A DNA stretch of 59,801 bases, taken from assembly GCF_020252405.1 (NCBI RefSeq), contig NZ_JADCDA010000041.1:1-59801 (forward strand). Direction: 5' to 3'. The position numbers were made by a program, and so were the translations under genes. Below are positions 34,216 through 42,992 of this stretch, piece by piece. The stretch's first letter is position 1. Each line of letters opens with the position of its first letter. The stretch comes from Aestuariivirga sp. (GTDB taxonomy: Bacteria; Pseudomonadota; Alphaproteobacteria; Rhizobiales; Aestuariivirgaceae). Under the pieces are notes generated by a model. That model was given only the letters and a program-made list of their open reading frames with translations, was not told the origin of the DNA and made no database searches.

Positions 34216-35814
34216 ATGAGTAACCAAAACCCGGCCCGCGAACGCATCTACCTGTTCGACACGACCTTGCGGGACGGGCAGCAGACGCCGGGCATCGACT
34301 TTTCGCTTGAGGACAAGCTCGTCGTCATGGGCCTCCTGGACGAAATGGGCGTCGATTATATCGAGGGCGGCTATCCCGGCGGCAACCCCACCGACACCGC
34401 GCTGTTCGCGGCCGAGCGCAACACCCGCGCCACCTTCACCGCCTTTGGAATGACCAAGCGGGCAGGGCGCTCCGTCTCCAACGATGCCGGTCTCCAGCAG
34501 CTGCTGCAGGCGAAGTCGAAGGCCGCCTGCTTCGTGGCCAAGTCGTGGGATTATCACGTGCGCGTGGCGCTGGGCTGCACCAACGAGGAGAACCTTGAGT
34601 CGATCCGCCAGACGGTCGAGGCCGCGAAGGCTTCGGCCAAGGAAGTGCTCATCGACTGCGAGCATTTCTTCGACGGTTTCAAGGCCAATCCCGAATATGC
34701 CCTGGCCTGCGCCGGGACGGCTTACCAAGCCGGCGCCCGCTGGGTGGTGCTGTGCGACACCAATGGCGGCACGCTGCCCTCCGAGGTCGGCGCCATCGTG
34801 CGCCACGTCGCCAGCCGCGTGCCCGGCAGTCATCTCGGCATCCATGCGCATAATGACACCGAACAGGCGGTGGCCAATTCACTGGCCGCCGTGGACGCGG
34901 GCGTGCGCCACATTCAGGGCACGCTCAATGGCATCGGCGAGCGCTGCGGAAATGCCAATCTTGTCTCCATCATCCCCACGCTGGTTCTCAAGCCGCATTT
35001 CGCGGAACGTTTCGAGACGGGCATCGATGCGGAGCGCCTGAAGCGCCTCACCCACATCTCGCGCGCCTTTGACGAGTTGCTCAACCGCTCGCCCAACAAG
35101 CAGTCGCCCTATGTTGGCAAGAGCGCCTTCGCCACCAAGGCGGGCATCCATGCCTCTGCTTTGGCCAAGGAGCCGGAGACTTACGAGCACGTACCGCCAG
35201 AATCGGTCGGCAACCGCCGCCAGGTTCTGGTGTCCGACCAGGCCGGCAAGTCCAACCTCATCGCGGCGCTCCAGCGCACCGGCCTCGAAGTCTCCAGGGA
35301 TGACCCACGCCTTGACGGTCTGCTGCGTGACGTGAAGGAGCGCGAGGCGCAGGGCTATGCCTATGACGGGGCGGACGCCTCCTTCGAACTCCTCGCCCGC
35401 CGCGCGCTCGGCAGCGTGCCAAAATATTTCGACGTGTTGTCCTTCCGCGTCATCGTCGAGGAGCGCGACAAGGAGATGGTGTCGGAAGCCGTGGTCAAGG
35501 TGAAGGTCGACGGCCAGGTCTACCTGAATGCCGGCGAGGGCAACGGCCCCGTCAACGCGCTGGACGTGGCGCTGCGCAAGGACCTGGGCAAGTACCAGCG
35601 CTTCATCGACGACATGGAGCTTGCCGACTTCAAGGTGCGCATCCTGAACGGCGGCACGGGGGCCACCACCCGCGTGCTGATCGAGAGCCGCGACGGCAAG
35701 GGCAACCGCTGGTTCACCGTCGGTGTGTCCCCCAATATCGTGGACGCCTCCTTCCAGGCGCTGTCCGACGCGCTGGTTTACAAGCTGGTGCGCGAGGGTG
35801 TCTCCGCGGCTTAA
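34216..35814 (+). CDS. cimA: Citramalate synthase
   Basis: A 532-aa DRE-TIM metallolyase that condenses pyruvate and acetyl-CoA to (R)-citramalate, giving 2-oxobutyrate for isoleucine without threonine deaminase. The catalytic motif is DTTLRDGQQTPG (from residue 15), the metal-binding HAHND follows, and NGIGERCGNANL is conserved. The C-terminal LeuA-type allosteric domain (about residues 400-530) suggests isoleucine feedback. The spelling and length match CimA rather than 2-isopropylmalate synthase, though substrate specificity is inferred. Confidence 0.9.
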   Translation: MSNQNPARERIYLFDTTLRDGQQTPGIDFSLEDKLVVMGLLDEMGVDYIEGGYPGGNPTDTALFAAERNTRATFTAFGMTKRAGRSVSNDAGLQQLLQAKSKAACFVAKSWDYHVRVALGCTNEENLESIRQTVEAAKASAKEVLIDCEHFFDGFKANPEYALACAGTAYQAGARWVVLCDTNGGTLPSEVGAIVRHVASRVPGSHLGIHAHNDTEQAVANSLAAVDAGVRHIQGTLNGIGERCGNANLVSIIPTLVLKPHFAERFETGIDAERLKRLTHISRAFDELLNRSPNKQSPYVGKSAFATKAGIHASALAKEPETYEHVPPESVGNRRQVLVSDQAGKSNLIAALQRTGLEVSRDDPRLDGLLRDVKEREAQGYAYDGADASFELLARRALGSVPKYFDVLSFRVIVEERDKEMVSEAVVKVKVDGQVYLNAGEGNGPVNALDVALRKDLGKYQRFIDDMELADFKVRILNGGTGATTRVLIESRDGKGNRWFTVGVSPNIVDASFQALSDALVYKLVREGVSAA

Positions 35815-35890
35815 GTCATGCGCCCTGCACATGCGGCCAAGGCCCTGCCGGGGTTTGCGCAACACCGTCAGAGGGGTCTAAACGGCCCCA

Positions 35891-36820
35891 ATGACCGCCA
35901 CCCATGAGAAGCCCGCCTCCCGCGCGCTGAGCAGCGCCGAAACCGGCGTTCTGCTGGCCATCGGCGCGCATCTCGTGTGGGGCGGCATGGCCGTCTATTT
36001 CGGCCAGATCCGCTACATCTCCCCCATCGAGATTGCGGTCAACCGCGGGGTGTGGGCGCTGCCCATTGCCGCCGCCGTGGTCTGGTATATGGGCCAATGG
36101 GGCGACGTCTGGCGCGCGGTGAGGACTCCGAAGCACCTCGCCATCCTCACTCTCACCGCCGGCCTCATCGTCTTCAACTGGGGCTTCTATGTCTGGTCCA
36201 TCCAGGAGGGCCGCACGCTGGAATCGAGCCTCGGTTATTTCATCAACCCGCTTTTGAATGTGGTGATGGGCTATCTCTTCCTGGGCGAGCGCTTCACCAT
36301 GGCCCAGAAACTTGCCTTGGCCCTCGCCACTGTCGCGGTGCTGATTCAGGCCTGGGCGCTGGGCCATGTGCCGTGGCTCGGCCTCATGCTCGCCGCCACC
36401 TTCTGCCTCTATGGCTTCCTGCGGAAGACCATTCCGGTCGGCCCCACCCAGGGCTTCCTGGTCGAGACCGCCATCGTCACGCCGCCGCTGCTGATGGCCG
36501 AATGGTGGCTGGTGTCACGGGGCCAGGCGCATTTCGGCGCCGATGCCTATTCCACCCTGATGCTCATGGGCTGCGGCGCCATGACGGCGGCGGCGCTGAT
36601 CCTGTTCACCGCCTCGATCCGCCGCATCCGTTATTCGACGGCGGGCCTGTTGCAATACATCTCGCCGTCGCTGGTCTTCCTCACCGCCGTGTTCATCTTC
36701 CACGAGCCGATGAGCCCGCTGAAGCTCGTGTCCTTCATCATCATCTGGGCCGCTCTCGCCATCTTCTCCGCCGCCGCGATCCGCGATGACTGGAAGCGCC
36801 GCCAAGCGGACTGGGCATGA
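35891..36820 (+). CDS. rarD: RarD-type EamA permease
   Basis: A 309-aa inner-membrane protein with ten hydrophobic helices, matching the RarD branch of the drug/metabolite transporter superfamily (AHLVWGGMAVYFGQIRYIS; FNWGFYVWSIQEGRTLESSL split by its helix; GLLQYISPSLVFL). RarD was named for chloramphenicol sensitivity; physiological substrates are not known. Its last codon and TGA stop fall inside a family A repeat, so the repeat supplies the end of the gene. Confidence 0.88.
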   Translation: MTATHEKPASRALSSAETGVLLAIGAHLVWGGMAVYFGQIRYISPIEIAVNRGVWALPIAAAVVWYMGQWGDVWRAVRTPKHLAILTLTAGLIVFNWGFYVWSIQEGRTLESSLGYFINPLLNVVMGYLFLGERFTMAQKLALALATVAVLIQAWALGHVPWLGLMLAATFCLYGFLRKTIPVGPTQGFLVETAIVTPPLLMAEWWLVSRGQAHFGADAYSTLMLMGCGAMTAAALILFTASIRRIRYSTAGLLQYISPSLVFLTAVFIFHEPMSPLKLVSFIIIWAALAIFSAAAIRDDWKRRQADWA

Positions 36821-36861
36821 TCCGCAAAACCGGGAACCGGTTTTGCGGCAAGATGATGCCC
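36813..36861 (+). repeat. Family A repeat, first module only (A3); likely bidirectional terminator
   Basis: GGGCATGATC and GATGATGCCC ends enclose a perfect 11-bp stem, CGCAAAACCGG pairing with CCGGTTTTGCG around GAA. It sits between the convergent rarD and LOG-type genes and overlaps the rarD stop codon, so it could end transcription from both sides, though there is no strong T run. Confidence 0.82.
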
Positions 36862-36871
36862 ACGGACGTGA

Positions 36872-37471
36872 CTACATCTTGTTCAGCAGCGGCCGATCGG
36901 GCGCCGGTTCGGCCGTGGTCTTGAGCCGGTGTTCGAAGGCCGGCACCACGTCCTCGGCGCGCTTCACCACGTCCATGCCGAATTCCAGCCCCTCGCGGAT
37001 GAAGCGCTCGGCCCGCATGTGATCGAACAGAGTCACCAGCGGCTGCCAGTAATTCTCGATATTGCACAGGATGATCGGCTTATGGTGCTGGCCGAGCTGC
37101 GCCCAGGTGGAGATTTCGGCCAGCTCCTCCAGCGTGCCCAGGCCGCCGGGCAGGGCGACGAAGCCGGAGGAGCGGGCAAACATCGTCATCTTGCGCTCAT
37201 GCATGTCGGCGGTGACGACGAGTTCGTTCACCTCTGTCAGCATGCGCTCGCGGTTGGCCAGGAACTCGGGGATGATGCCGGTCACGTGGCCGCTGTTCTC
37301 CAGCACCGACCGGGCCACTTCGCCCATCAGCCCCAGGCTGCCGCCGCCATAGACCAGCCCGATCCCAGTATCCGCCATGGCCTTCCCCAGCGTCCGCGCG
37401 GCGGCCATATAGGCAGGATTCCGGCCGCTTCCGGAACCGCAGTAGACGCAAAGTTTACGGGCTGGGCTCAT
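36872..37471 (-). CDS. LOG-family (TIGR00730) phosphoribohydrolase
   Basis: A 199-aa Rossmann-fold protein formerly mis-called lysine decarboxylase. The LOG family cleaves nucleoside monophosphates, such as cytokinin riboside monophosphates, to free base plus ribose-5-phosphate. The signature PGGLGTLEE is present, with VYCGSGSG at the N-terminus and GLVYGGGSLGLMG as the nucleotide-binding loop. The ATG at 37471 is chosen because it begins the conserved fold; the frame is open far upstream only as antisense to the LysM gene. The bacterial role is probably nucleotide salvage. Confidence 0.9.
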   Translation of the reverse strand: MSPARKLCVYCGSGSGRNPAYMAAARTLGKAMADTGIGLVYGGGSLGLMGEVARSVLENSGHVTGIIPEFLANRERMLTEVNELVVTADMHERKMTMFARSSGFVALPGGLGTLEELAEISTWAQLGQHHKPIILCNIENYWQPLVTLFDHMRAERFIREGLEFGMDVVKRAEDVVPAFEHRLKTTAEPAPDRPLLNKM

Positions 37472-37642
37472 GTATGGTCTCCTGACATCGTCCGAATCAC
37501 GGGGGTTGATACCGCCGCAGGCTGGTTGTTCCCTTTGCAAATCTTTGCCTAAATTGGAACAGCGCCCTATGAAGGGCAAGAAAACCTCCCCGGGCAGGGG
37601 CACATCCGCGGTCGGCGGCACGTTATTGGGAACGGCAAAAGC

Positions 37643-39268
37643 ATGCAAAACAAGACTCTCATCCTGGTATTGACGGGCCTCGGCATCGTCGCCGCGGCCA
37701 TCGTCGCTGGCCTGACGCGTGACCAGTGGCTGGGCCACAAGCCCGAGGTCGTGGCCACCGCCCCCGCATCGACGGAGGCCCCCAAGACCCCGGACCAGGC
37801 GCCCGCCACCACCGCCGGGGCTGCCAAGCCCGCCTCGGCCACGACCGACCAACCGGCGGCGCCCGCCCCGGCCACGGCCGAGCAACCGGCGGCGACGGCC
37901 CCGGCCACGGCCGAGCAACCGGCGACGACCGCCCCAGCCACCGCCGAACAACCGGCGACGACCGCCCCGGTCACGACCGAGCAACCGGCGGCGCCCGCCC
38001 CGGCCACGACCGAGCAACCGGCGGCGACGGCCCCTGCTGCCGCCACCGAGCCACCGAAGGACACCGGCGCCAGCCAGCAGACCGCCATGGCACAGCCTGA
38101 ATCCCCGCCTGCAACCCCGGTCGTGCAGCCGCCGGGCAACGCCGCCGCCAGCGCCAAGGTTCCCGCCTTCGACACGGTGCGGGTCGAAAAGACCGGCGAG
38201 GCCGTGATCGCCGGAACGGCGACGCCCGGAGCCGATGTGGTGGTGAAGCTCGACGGCAAGGTGATCGGCGAGACCACCGCCAACAGCGATGGCGCCTTCG
38301 TGCTCGTGCCCATGGCGCCGCTCCCCGCCGGCAGCGGCGCCCTCACGCTCGAATCCAAGGCCCCTGGCGCAACGGAAGCGACGGCCTCCCAGCAGAGCGT
38401 TGCCGTCATCGTTCCCGCCGCCGATCAGTCCAAGGGGGCCCTTGTCGCCGTCGTTAGCCCGGACCAGCCCACCCGTGTGCTGCAGAAGCCCGAAGTGAAG
38501 CAGGACGGCCCGGCACCCGTCCCCGAAGCCGAAAAGCCGGCCAAGCTCGTCTCCATCGATGCGGTTGACTATGACTCCGCCGGCAACATCGTGTTCTCCG
38601 GTCAGGGCAATGAGGGCAACACGGCCCGCCTCTACATCGACAACAATTTCATTGGCGATGCGCCGGTGGGGGCCGATGGCCGCTGGACCTTCTCGGCTAA
38701 GGCCGAGGTCAAGCCCGGCCCCCACACGCTGCGTGTCGATGGTCTCGATTCGGCTGGCACGGTGTTGAACCGCATCGAGGTGCCCTTCGTCCGGGAAGAA
38801 CCGAATAAGGTGGTGGACGCCAGCCAGCAGCCTGCCGCCACGCAGGGGGCGCAGCCCGACGGTTCCGCCAAGTCCGATATAGAAACCACCCAGCAGGCGA
38901 GCCAGCAGCCCGCCGCCCAGCCGCCGGAGAGCCAGCCGCCGGAGAGCCAGCCGCCGGAGAGCCAGCCGCCGGAGAGCCAGCAGCCTGAGAGCCAGCAGCA
39001 GCCCGCCGCCACGCCTGCCAGGCCGAAGGATGGCCGTGTGGTCATCCAGCCCGGCAACAACCTCTGGACGATCGCCCGCGTGCTCTATGGCAGCGGCGCC
39101 AAGTTCACCACGCTTTACGAGGCCAACAAGAATCAGATCCGGGATCCGAACCGCATTTATCCGGGCCAGATCTTCAAGACTCCCAACGTGGCGCCCACTT
39201 CGGAATCGATCGATCCCAGGCGCCGCGAACCGCTGAGGCCTGAGGAGAACGCCGCCACCGGCCAGTAG
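37643..39268 (+). CDS. Membrane-anchored LysM protein with Pro/Ala repeats
   Basis: A 541-aa envelope protein. An N-terminal hydrophobic anchor (about 5-23) is followed by a Pro/Ala/Thr-rich stalk containing six 11-residue repeats (66-131, type ATAEQPAATAP), then two Ig-like domains (near 180-250 and 305-375), then a second low-complexity stretch with five PPESQ-type repeats (from 427), and a C-terminal LysM domain (about 464-512, VVIQPGNNLWTIARVLYGSG). The LysM should bind peptidoglycan, with the stalk spanning the periplasm. A similar layout is known in alphaproteobacterial LysM proteins of unknown function. Divergent from the LOG gene. Confidence 0.86.
   Translation: MQNKTLILVLTGLGIVAAAIVAGLTRDQWLGHKPEVVATAPASTEAPKTPDQAPATTAGAAKPASATTDQPAAPAPATAEQPAATAPATAEQPATTAPATAEQPATTAPVTTEQPAAPAPATTEQPAATAPAAATEPPKDTGASQQTAMAQPESPPATPVVQPPGNAAASAKVPAFDTVRVEKTGEAVIAGTATPGADVVVKLDGKVIGETTANSDGAFVLVPMAPLPAGSGALTLESKAPGATEATASQQSVAVIVPAADQSKGALVAVVSPDQPTRVLQKPEVKQDGPAPVPEAEKPAKLVSIDAVDYDSAGNIVFSGQGNEGNTARLYIDNNFIGDAPVGADGRWTFSAKAEVKPGPHTLRVDGLDSAGTVLNRIEVPFVREEPNKVVDASQQPAATQGAQPDGSAKSDIETTQQASQQPAAQPPESQPPESQPPESQPPESQQPESQQQPAATPARPKDGRVVIQPGNNLWTIARVLYGSGAKFTTLYEANKNQIRDPNRIYPGQIFKTPNVAPTSESIDPRRREPLRPEENAATGQ
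37838..38035 (+). repeat. Six tandem 33-bp coding repeats
   Basis: Within the LysM gene, six in-frame units each encode an 11-residue block of the form ATxEQPAxxAP. Units differ at a few positions. Length changes would keep the frame and alter stalk length. Confidence 0.85.
38921..38995 (+). repeat. Five tandem 15-bp coding repeats
   Basis: Four identical CCGCCGGAGAGCCAG units followed by one variant CAGCCTGAGAGCCAG, encoding PPESQ repeats before the LysM domain. Identical units make slippage likely. Confidence 0.88.
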
Positions 39269-39323
39269 CCTCCGCCCAGTTTCCGCTTCGCAAGGGCGCG
39301 CCCGCCAACTATATGCTGCCTTG

Positions 39324-41234
39324 ATGAGCCGCAGGACGCCCCAAAGCCAGGACAGGCCTCTCAACGTGGATGGAGACGAATGGTCCATCCTGCGCGACAT
39401 GTTTCCCTATCTCTGGCCCAAGGGTCATCCGGGCCTGAAGGCGCGCGTCGTCCTCGCACTGGTGGCGCTGGTGCTGTCCAAGGTCGTCACCGTGGCGACC
39501 CCCTATGCCTTCAAACATGCAACCGACGCGCTGACCGGCACGGCGGACATCGCCGCCACCGCCGTCACGGCGATCGTGTTCCTCGTGCTGGCCTATGGCG
39601 TGGGCCGCATCATGATGGTGGTGCTGGCGCAGATCCGCGATGCAGTCTTCGCCAGGGTCAGCCAGCGCGCGGTGAAGGAGCTCGCCGTCCGCACCTTCCG
39701 CCACCTGCATGCGCTGTCGCTGAAGTTCCATCTCGAGCGCCGCACCGGCGGGCTCTCGCGCATCGTGTCGCGCGGCACCATGGGCATCGACACGGTGCTG
39801 CGCTTCTCGCTGTTCAACACCTTCCCCACCATTCTCGAGATTGCCCTCGTCGCCGGCATCCTCGCCTGGTCCTATGGCTGGGCTTATGCGGCTGTTATCC
39901 TGGGCACCGTGGTGGCCTATATCTGGTTCACCTATGCCGCCACGGAGTGGCGTATCAACATCCGCCGCGACATGAATGCCGCCGATACCGAGGCCAACAC
40001 CAAGGCGGTGGACAGCCTGCTCAATTTCGAGACCGTGAAGTACTTCGGCAATGAAGAACACGAGGTGAAGCGCTACGCCCGCTCGATGGAGACTTACGAG
40101 GAGGCCGCCATCAAGACCTGGGTGTCGCTCTCCGTGCTGAACTCCGGCCAGGCGGTGGTCTTTTCGATCGGCCTCACCATCGTCATGGTCATGTCGGCGC
40201 TGGCGGTGCGGGCAGGGCAGGCGTCCGTGGGCGATTTCGTGATGATCAACGCGCTGATGATCCAGCTCTATATGCCGCTCAACTTCATCGGCTCGTCCTA
40301 CCGCGAGATCAAGCAGGGCCTGATCGACGTCGAGCAGATGTTCACGCTGCTGAAGGTGAATGCCGAGATCGAGGACAAGCGGGGCGCCAGGCCCTTGCGC
40401 GCCGGTCCGGCGGAGGTCGTCTTCGAGAATGTCTCCTTCGCCTATGATCCGGAGCGGCCCATCCTCAAGAACCTGTCGCTGCGCGTGCCGCCGGGCAGGA
40501 CGGTGGCGATCGTCGGTCCCTCCGGTGCGGGCAAGTCGACGATCTCGCGCCTTCTCTTCCGCTTTTATGAGGTGAATGGCGGCCGCATCCTGATCGACGG
40601 CCAGGACATCGCTGACGTGACGCAGGAGTCGCTGCGCGCGGCCATCGGCATGGTGCCGCAGGACACGGTGCTGTTCAACGACACGATCCGCTACAACATA
40701 CGCTACGGCCGCCCGGATGCGACGGACGCCGAGGTGGTGGAGGCCGCCCGCATGGCGCAGATCGACGGTTTCGTGATGAGCCTGCCCAGGGGCTATGACT
40801 CGCTCGTCGGCGAGCGCGGCCTCAAGCTCTCGGGCGGCGAGAAGCAGCGCGTCTCCATCGCCCGGACGATCCTGAAGGGACCGCCCATCCTCATCCTCGA
40901 CGAGGCGACCTCGGCGCTCGACAGCTTCACCGAGCACCAGATCCAGGCGGCTCTCCGCAAGGTGTCCGAGAACCGCACCACGCTGGTCATCGCGCATCGC
41001 CTGTCGACCGTGGTCGACGCCGACGAGATCATCGTGCTGGAGCGCGGCCAGGTTGCCGAGCGCGGCACGCATGACGAACTTCTTGCCGGGAACGGCATTT
41101 ATGCCGCCATGTGGAACCGCCAGCGCCAGGTGGAGCAGGCCCGCGAAATCCTCAAGGAGGCCGAAGCGGAAGGTCACCATGTCATCGAACTGAAGGAGGA
41201 GGCTGCCAGAAAGGTTGCCAACCTCATGCCGTGA
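39324..41234 (+). CDS. Atm1/HMT-type ABC exporter
   Basis: A 636-aa half-transporter: six hydrophobic helices (about 40-320) then an ATPase domain with Walker A GPSGAGKST, the signature LSGGEKQ, Walker B ILILDEATSALD and the H-loop AHRLST. The membrane part has the Atm1 spelling NFETVKYFGNEEHEVKRY. Bacterial Atm1 homologues export glutathione-bound metals or other glutathione conjugates; the enzyme gor is encoded in the same window but not next to it. The ATG at 39324 follows a possible TTG one codon earlier. Confidence 0.92.
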   Translation: MSRRTPQSQDRPLNVDGDEWSILRDMFPYLWPKGHPGLKARVVLALVALVLSKVVTVATPYAFKHATDALTGTADIAATAVTAIVFLVLAYGVGRIMMVVLAQIRDAVFARVSQRAVKELAVRTFRHLHALSLKFHLERRTGGLSRIVSRGTMGIDTVLRFSLFNTFPTILEIALVAGILAWSYGWAYAAVILGTVVAYIWFTYAATEWRINIRRDMNAADTEANTKAVDSLLNFETVKYFGNEEHEVKRYARSMETYEEAAIKTWVSLSVLNSGQAVVFSIGLTIVMVMSALAVRAGQASVGDFVMINALMIQLYMPLNFIGSSYREIKQGLIDVEQMFTLLKVNAEIEDKRGARPLRAGPAEVVFENVSFAYDPERPILKNLSLRVPPGRTVAIVGPSGAGKSTISRLLFRFYEVNGGRILIDGQDIADVTQESLRAAIGMVPQDTVLFNDTIRYNIRYGRPDATDAEVVEAARMAQIDGFVMSLPRGYDSLVGERGLKLSGGEKQRVSIARTILKGPPILILDEATSALDSFTEHQIQAALRKVSENRTTLVIAHRLSTVVDADEIIVLERGQVAERGTHDELLAGNGIYAAMWNRQRQVEQAREILKEAEAEGHHVIELKEEAARKVANLMP

Positions 41235-41266
41235 CAATGCCCCGCTAACTCGCTAGACGAAGGCCC

Positions 41267-41971
41267 ATGTCGATCGCCAAGTCCGTGTCCGAAGTCCTGG
41301 TCCCCATCCACCGCGAGGGTTACCGCCTCATCGCCATCTTCGCCGCCGTCACGCTGGTGCTGTTCTGGCTCCATGCCGGGCCGCTGGCCTGGGCGGGGGT
41401 GATCCTCACTTTGTGGTGCGCCTATTTCTTCCGCGATCCCGAACGCGTGACGCCGCTGCGCGACGGCCTCGTGGTCTCCCCCGCCGACGGCCGCATCAGC
41501 GCCATCGAGGACGTGATCCCGCCCGTCGAGCTCGATCTCCCGCGTGAGCCCGTCACCCGCATCTCGGTGTTCATGAACGTTTTCGACGTGCATGTGAACC
41601 GTGCGCCGGTCGATGCCGCGATCCGCCGCATCGGCTATGTGCCGGGCCTCTTCCTCAATGCCGATCTCGACAAGGCCTCGCTCGACAACGAGCGCCAGGC
41701 CTTCACGCTGGAGCGCGCCGATGGCCTACGCATCGGCGTTGTCCAGATCGCGGGCCTCGTGGCGCGCCGTATCGTGAAGTTCGTCAACGAGGGCGAACAC
41801 CTCTCCGCCGGCCAGCGCTTCGGCTTGATCCGCTTCGGCAGCCGGGTGGACGTCTACCTGCCAAGCGGTGTGAAGGCGCTCGCCTGCCTTGGCCAGCGCG
41901 CCGTCGCAGGCGAGACCGTGCTGGCCGACCTCGATGCCCGCGAGCCTGAGCGCCAGGGGCGCATCAGCTGA
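41267..41971 (+). CDS. psd: Phosphatidylserine decarboxylase
   Basis: A 234-aa proenzyme that makes phosphatidylethanolamine. It has a hydrophobic anchor near residues 23-45, [13 protein letters not shown], the metal/substrate segment [16 protein letters not shown], and a C-terminal self-cleavage site at Gly191-Ser192 ([10 protein letters not shown]), which generates the pyruvoyl group. This is the short archaeal-like form usual in alphaproteobacteria. The stop overlaps the pssA start by one base. Confidence 0.96.
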   Translation: MSIAKSVSEVLVPIHREGYRLIAIFAAVTLVLFWLHAGPLAWAGVILTLWCAYFFRDPERVTPLRDGLVVSPADGRISAIEDVIPPVELDLPREPVTRISVFMNVFDVHVNRAPVDAAIRRIGYVPGLFLNADLDKASLDNERQAFTLERADGLRIGVVQIAGLVARRIVKFVNEGEHLSAGQRFGLIRFGSRVDVYLPSGVKALACLGQRAVAGETVLADLDAREPERQGRIS

Positions 41972-42792
41972 TGGAACGCGCGCCTGGCGGCCTGGACAAG
42001 GCGGTGGCCTCCGGCGGGAACCAGCGCCGCTTCCGCATGGTGCCGGTGCGCTACCTGCTGCCCAACATGATCACGCTGCTCGCCCTGTGCAGCGGCGTCA
42101 CCGCGATCCGCTTCGCCCTCGAGGATCGCTATGAGCTCGCCGTGGCCAGCGTCATGCTCGCCGTCATCCTCGATGCGGTGGACGGCCGCCTGGCGCGCCT
42201 GCTCAAGGGCACCTCGCGCTTCGGCGCCGAGCTTGATTCGCTCGCCGACTTCGTGAATTTCGGCGTGGCGCCGGCCGTCCTGCTCTATGTCTGGTCGCTC
42301 AACGCGCTGCACACGCTGGGCTGGGTGATCTGTCTCGTCCTCGCCATCTGCTGCGCGCTGCGGCTTGCCCGCTTCAATGTCACGCTGGACGACCCGGACA
42401 AGCCCGCCTGGGCCAACCGTTTCTTCGCCGGGGCGCCGGCGCCGGCCGGCGCGGGGCTTGCCCTGCTGCCCTTCTACCTCGGCTTCCTCGGCATTATCGA
42501 CGAGGGCCATGGCTGGGCGCTCGCAGTCGGGCCCTATGTGGTGGTCATTGCCATGCTGATGATCAGCCGCGTTCCCACCTTCTCCGGCAAGCACATGGGC
42601 CGCATCAGGGGCGACATGGTGCTCCCCGTGCTCGGCCTCACGGTGCTGGCGGTGGTGATGCTGATGTCCTATCCGTGGGAATTTCTTACGATCGTCAGCA
42701 TCGCCTATCTGGCGCTGATACCGGTCAGCGTACGGTCCTACCGGAAACTTCGCGCGGCGGACACCCGCGGGACAGGAACAATCGCTCCATAG
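41971..42792 (+). CDS. pssA: CDP-diacylglycerol-serine O-phosphatidyltransferase
   Basis: A 273-aa membrane enzyme that makes phosphatidylserine, the substrate of Psd. The CDP-alcohol phosphatidyltransferase motif is complete: Asp71-Gly72-x2-Ala-Arg, then Gly85-x3-Asp89-x3-Asp93. About eight hydrophobic helices follow the motif and precede it. Overlapping psd by one base, the two steps of phosphatidylethanolamine synthesis are co-translated. The stop is directly joined to a family A repeat cluster. Confidence 0.96.
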   Translation: MERAPGGLDKAVASGGNQRRFRMVPVRYLLPNMITLLALCSGVTAIRFALEDRYELAVASVMLAVILDAVDGRLARLLKGTSRFGAELDSLADFVNFGVAPAVLLYVWSLNALHTLGWVICLVLAICCALRLARFNVTLDDPDKPAWANRFFAGAPAPAGAGLALLPFYLGFLGIIDEGHGWALAVGPYVVVIAMLMISRVPTFSGKHMGRIRGDMVLPVLGLTVLAVVMLMSYPWEFLTIVSIAYLALIPVSVRSYRKLRAADTRGTGTIAP

Positions 42793-42985
42793 AGCATGGT
42801 CTTGTCGCAAAACTGGAACCGGTTTTACGACGAGACCATATTCCAAATCGAAGCGTTTACAGAAGCCCGCTGGCGCATGTTCGGATCAGTTGGAAGCACC
42901 CGGTCGGAACATGCGCCGGATCATATGTTCGAGCATCTTTCGCGGCGCAAGCGGTTCCACCTGCGCGCACGATGCTGTCGCGCAA
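42793..42985. repeat. Compound cluster of family A modules (A4)
   Basis: Beginning at the pssA stop, this stretch holds a first-type module (GCATGGTCTTGTCGCAAAAC...GGTTTTACGACGAGACCAT), a second-type module (TGGCGCATGTTCGGA...CGGAACATGCGCCGG), and a third, more degraded module around TTTCGCGGCGCAAGCGGTTCC. It fills the gap between convergent pssA and gspD and could serve as a terminator for both. Confidence 0.75.
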
Positions 42986-42992
42986 CGGGGCC

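Noticed and set aside
38921-38995. CRISPR-like regular repeats
   Set aside because: Units are contiguous 15-bp coding repeats without spacers; no CRISPR array or cas gene is present in the window.
36872-39400. An 842-aa version of the LOG-type protein
   Set aside because: The extra 643 residues are antisense to the LysM gene and are Gly/Arg repeat shadow; the conserved LOG fold begins at 37471.
39309-41237. A 642-aa open frame on the minus strand opposite the Atm1-like exporter
   Set aside because: It mirrors a real ABC gene and is extremely rich in His, Asp and Arg; no motif supports coding.
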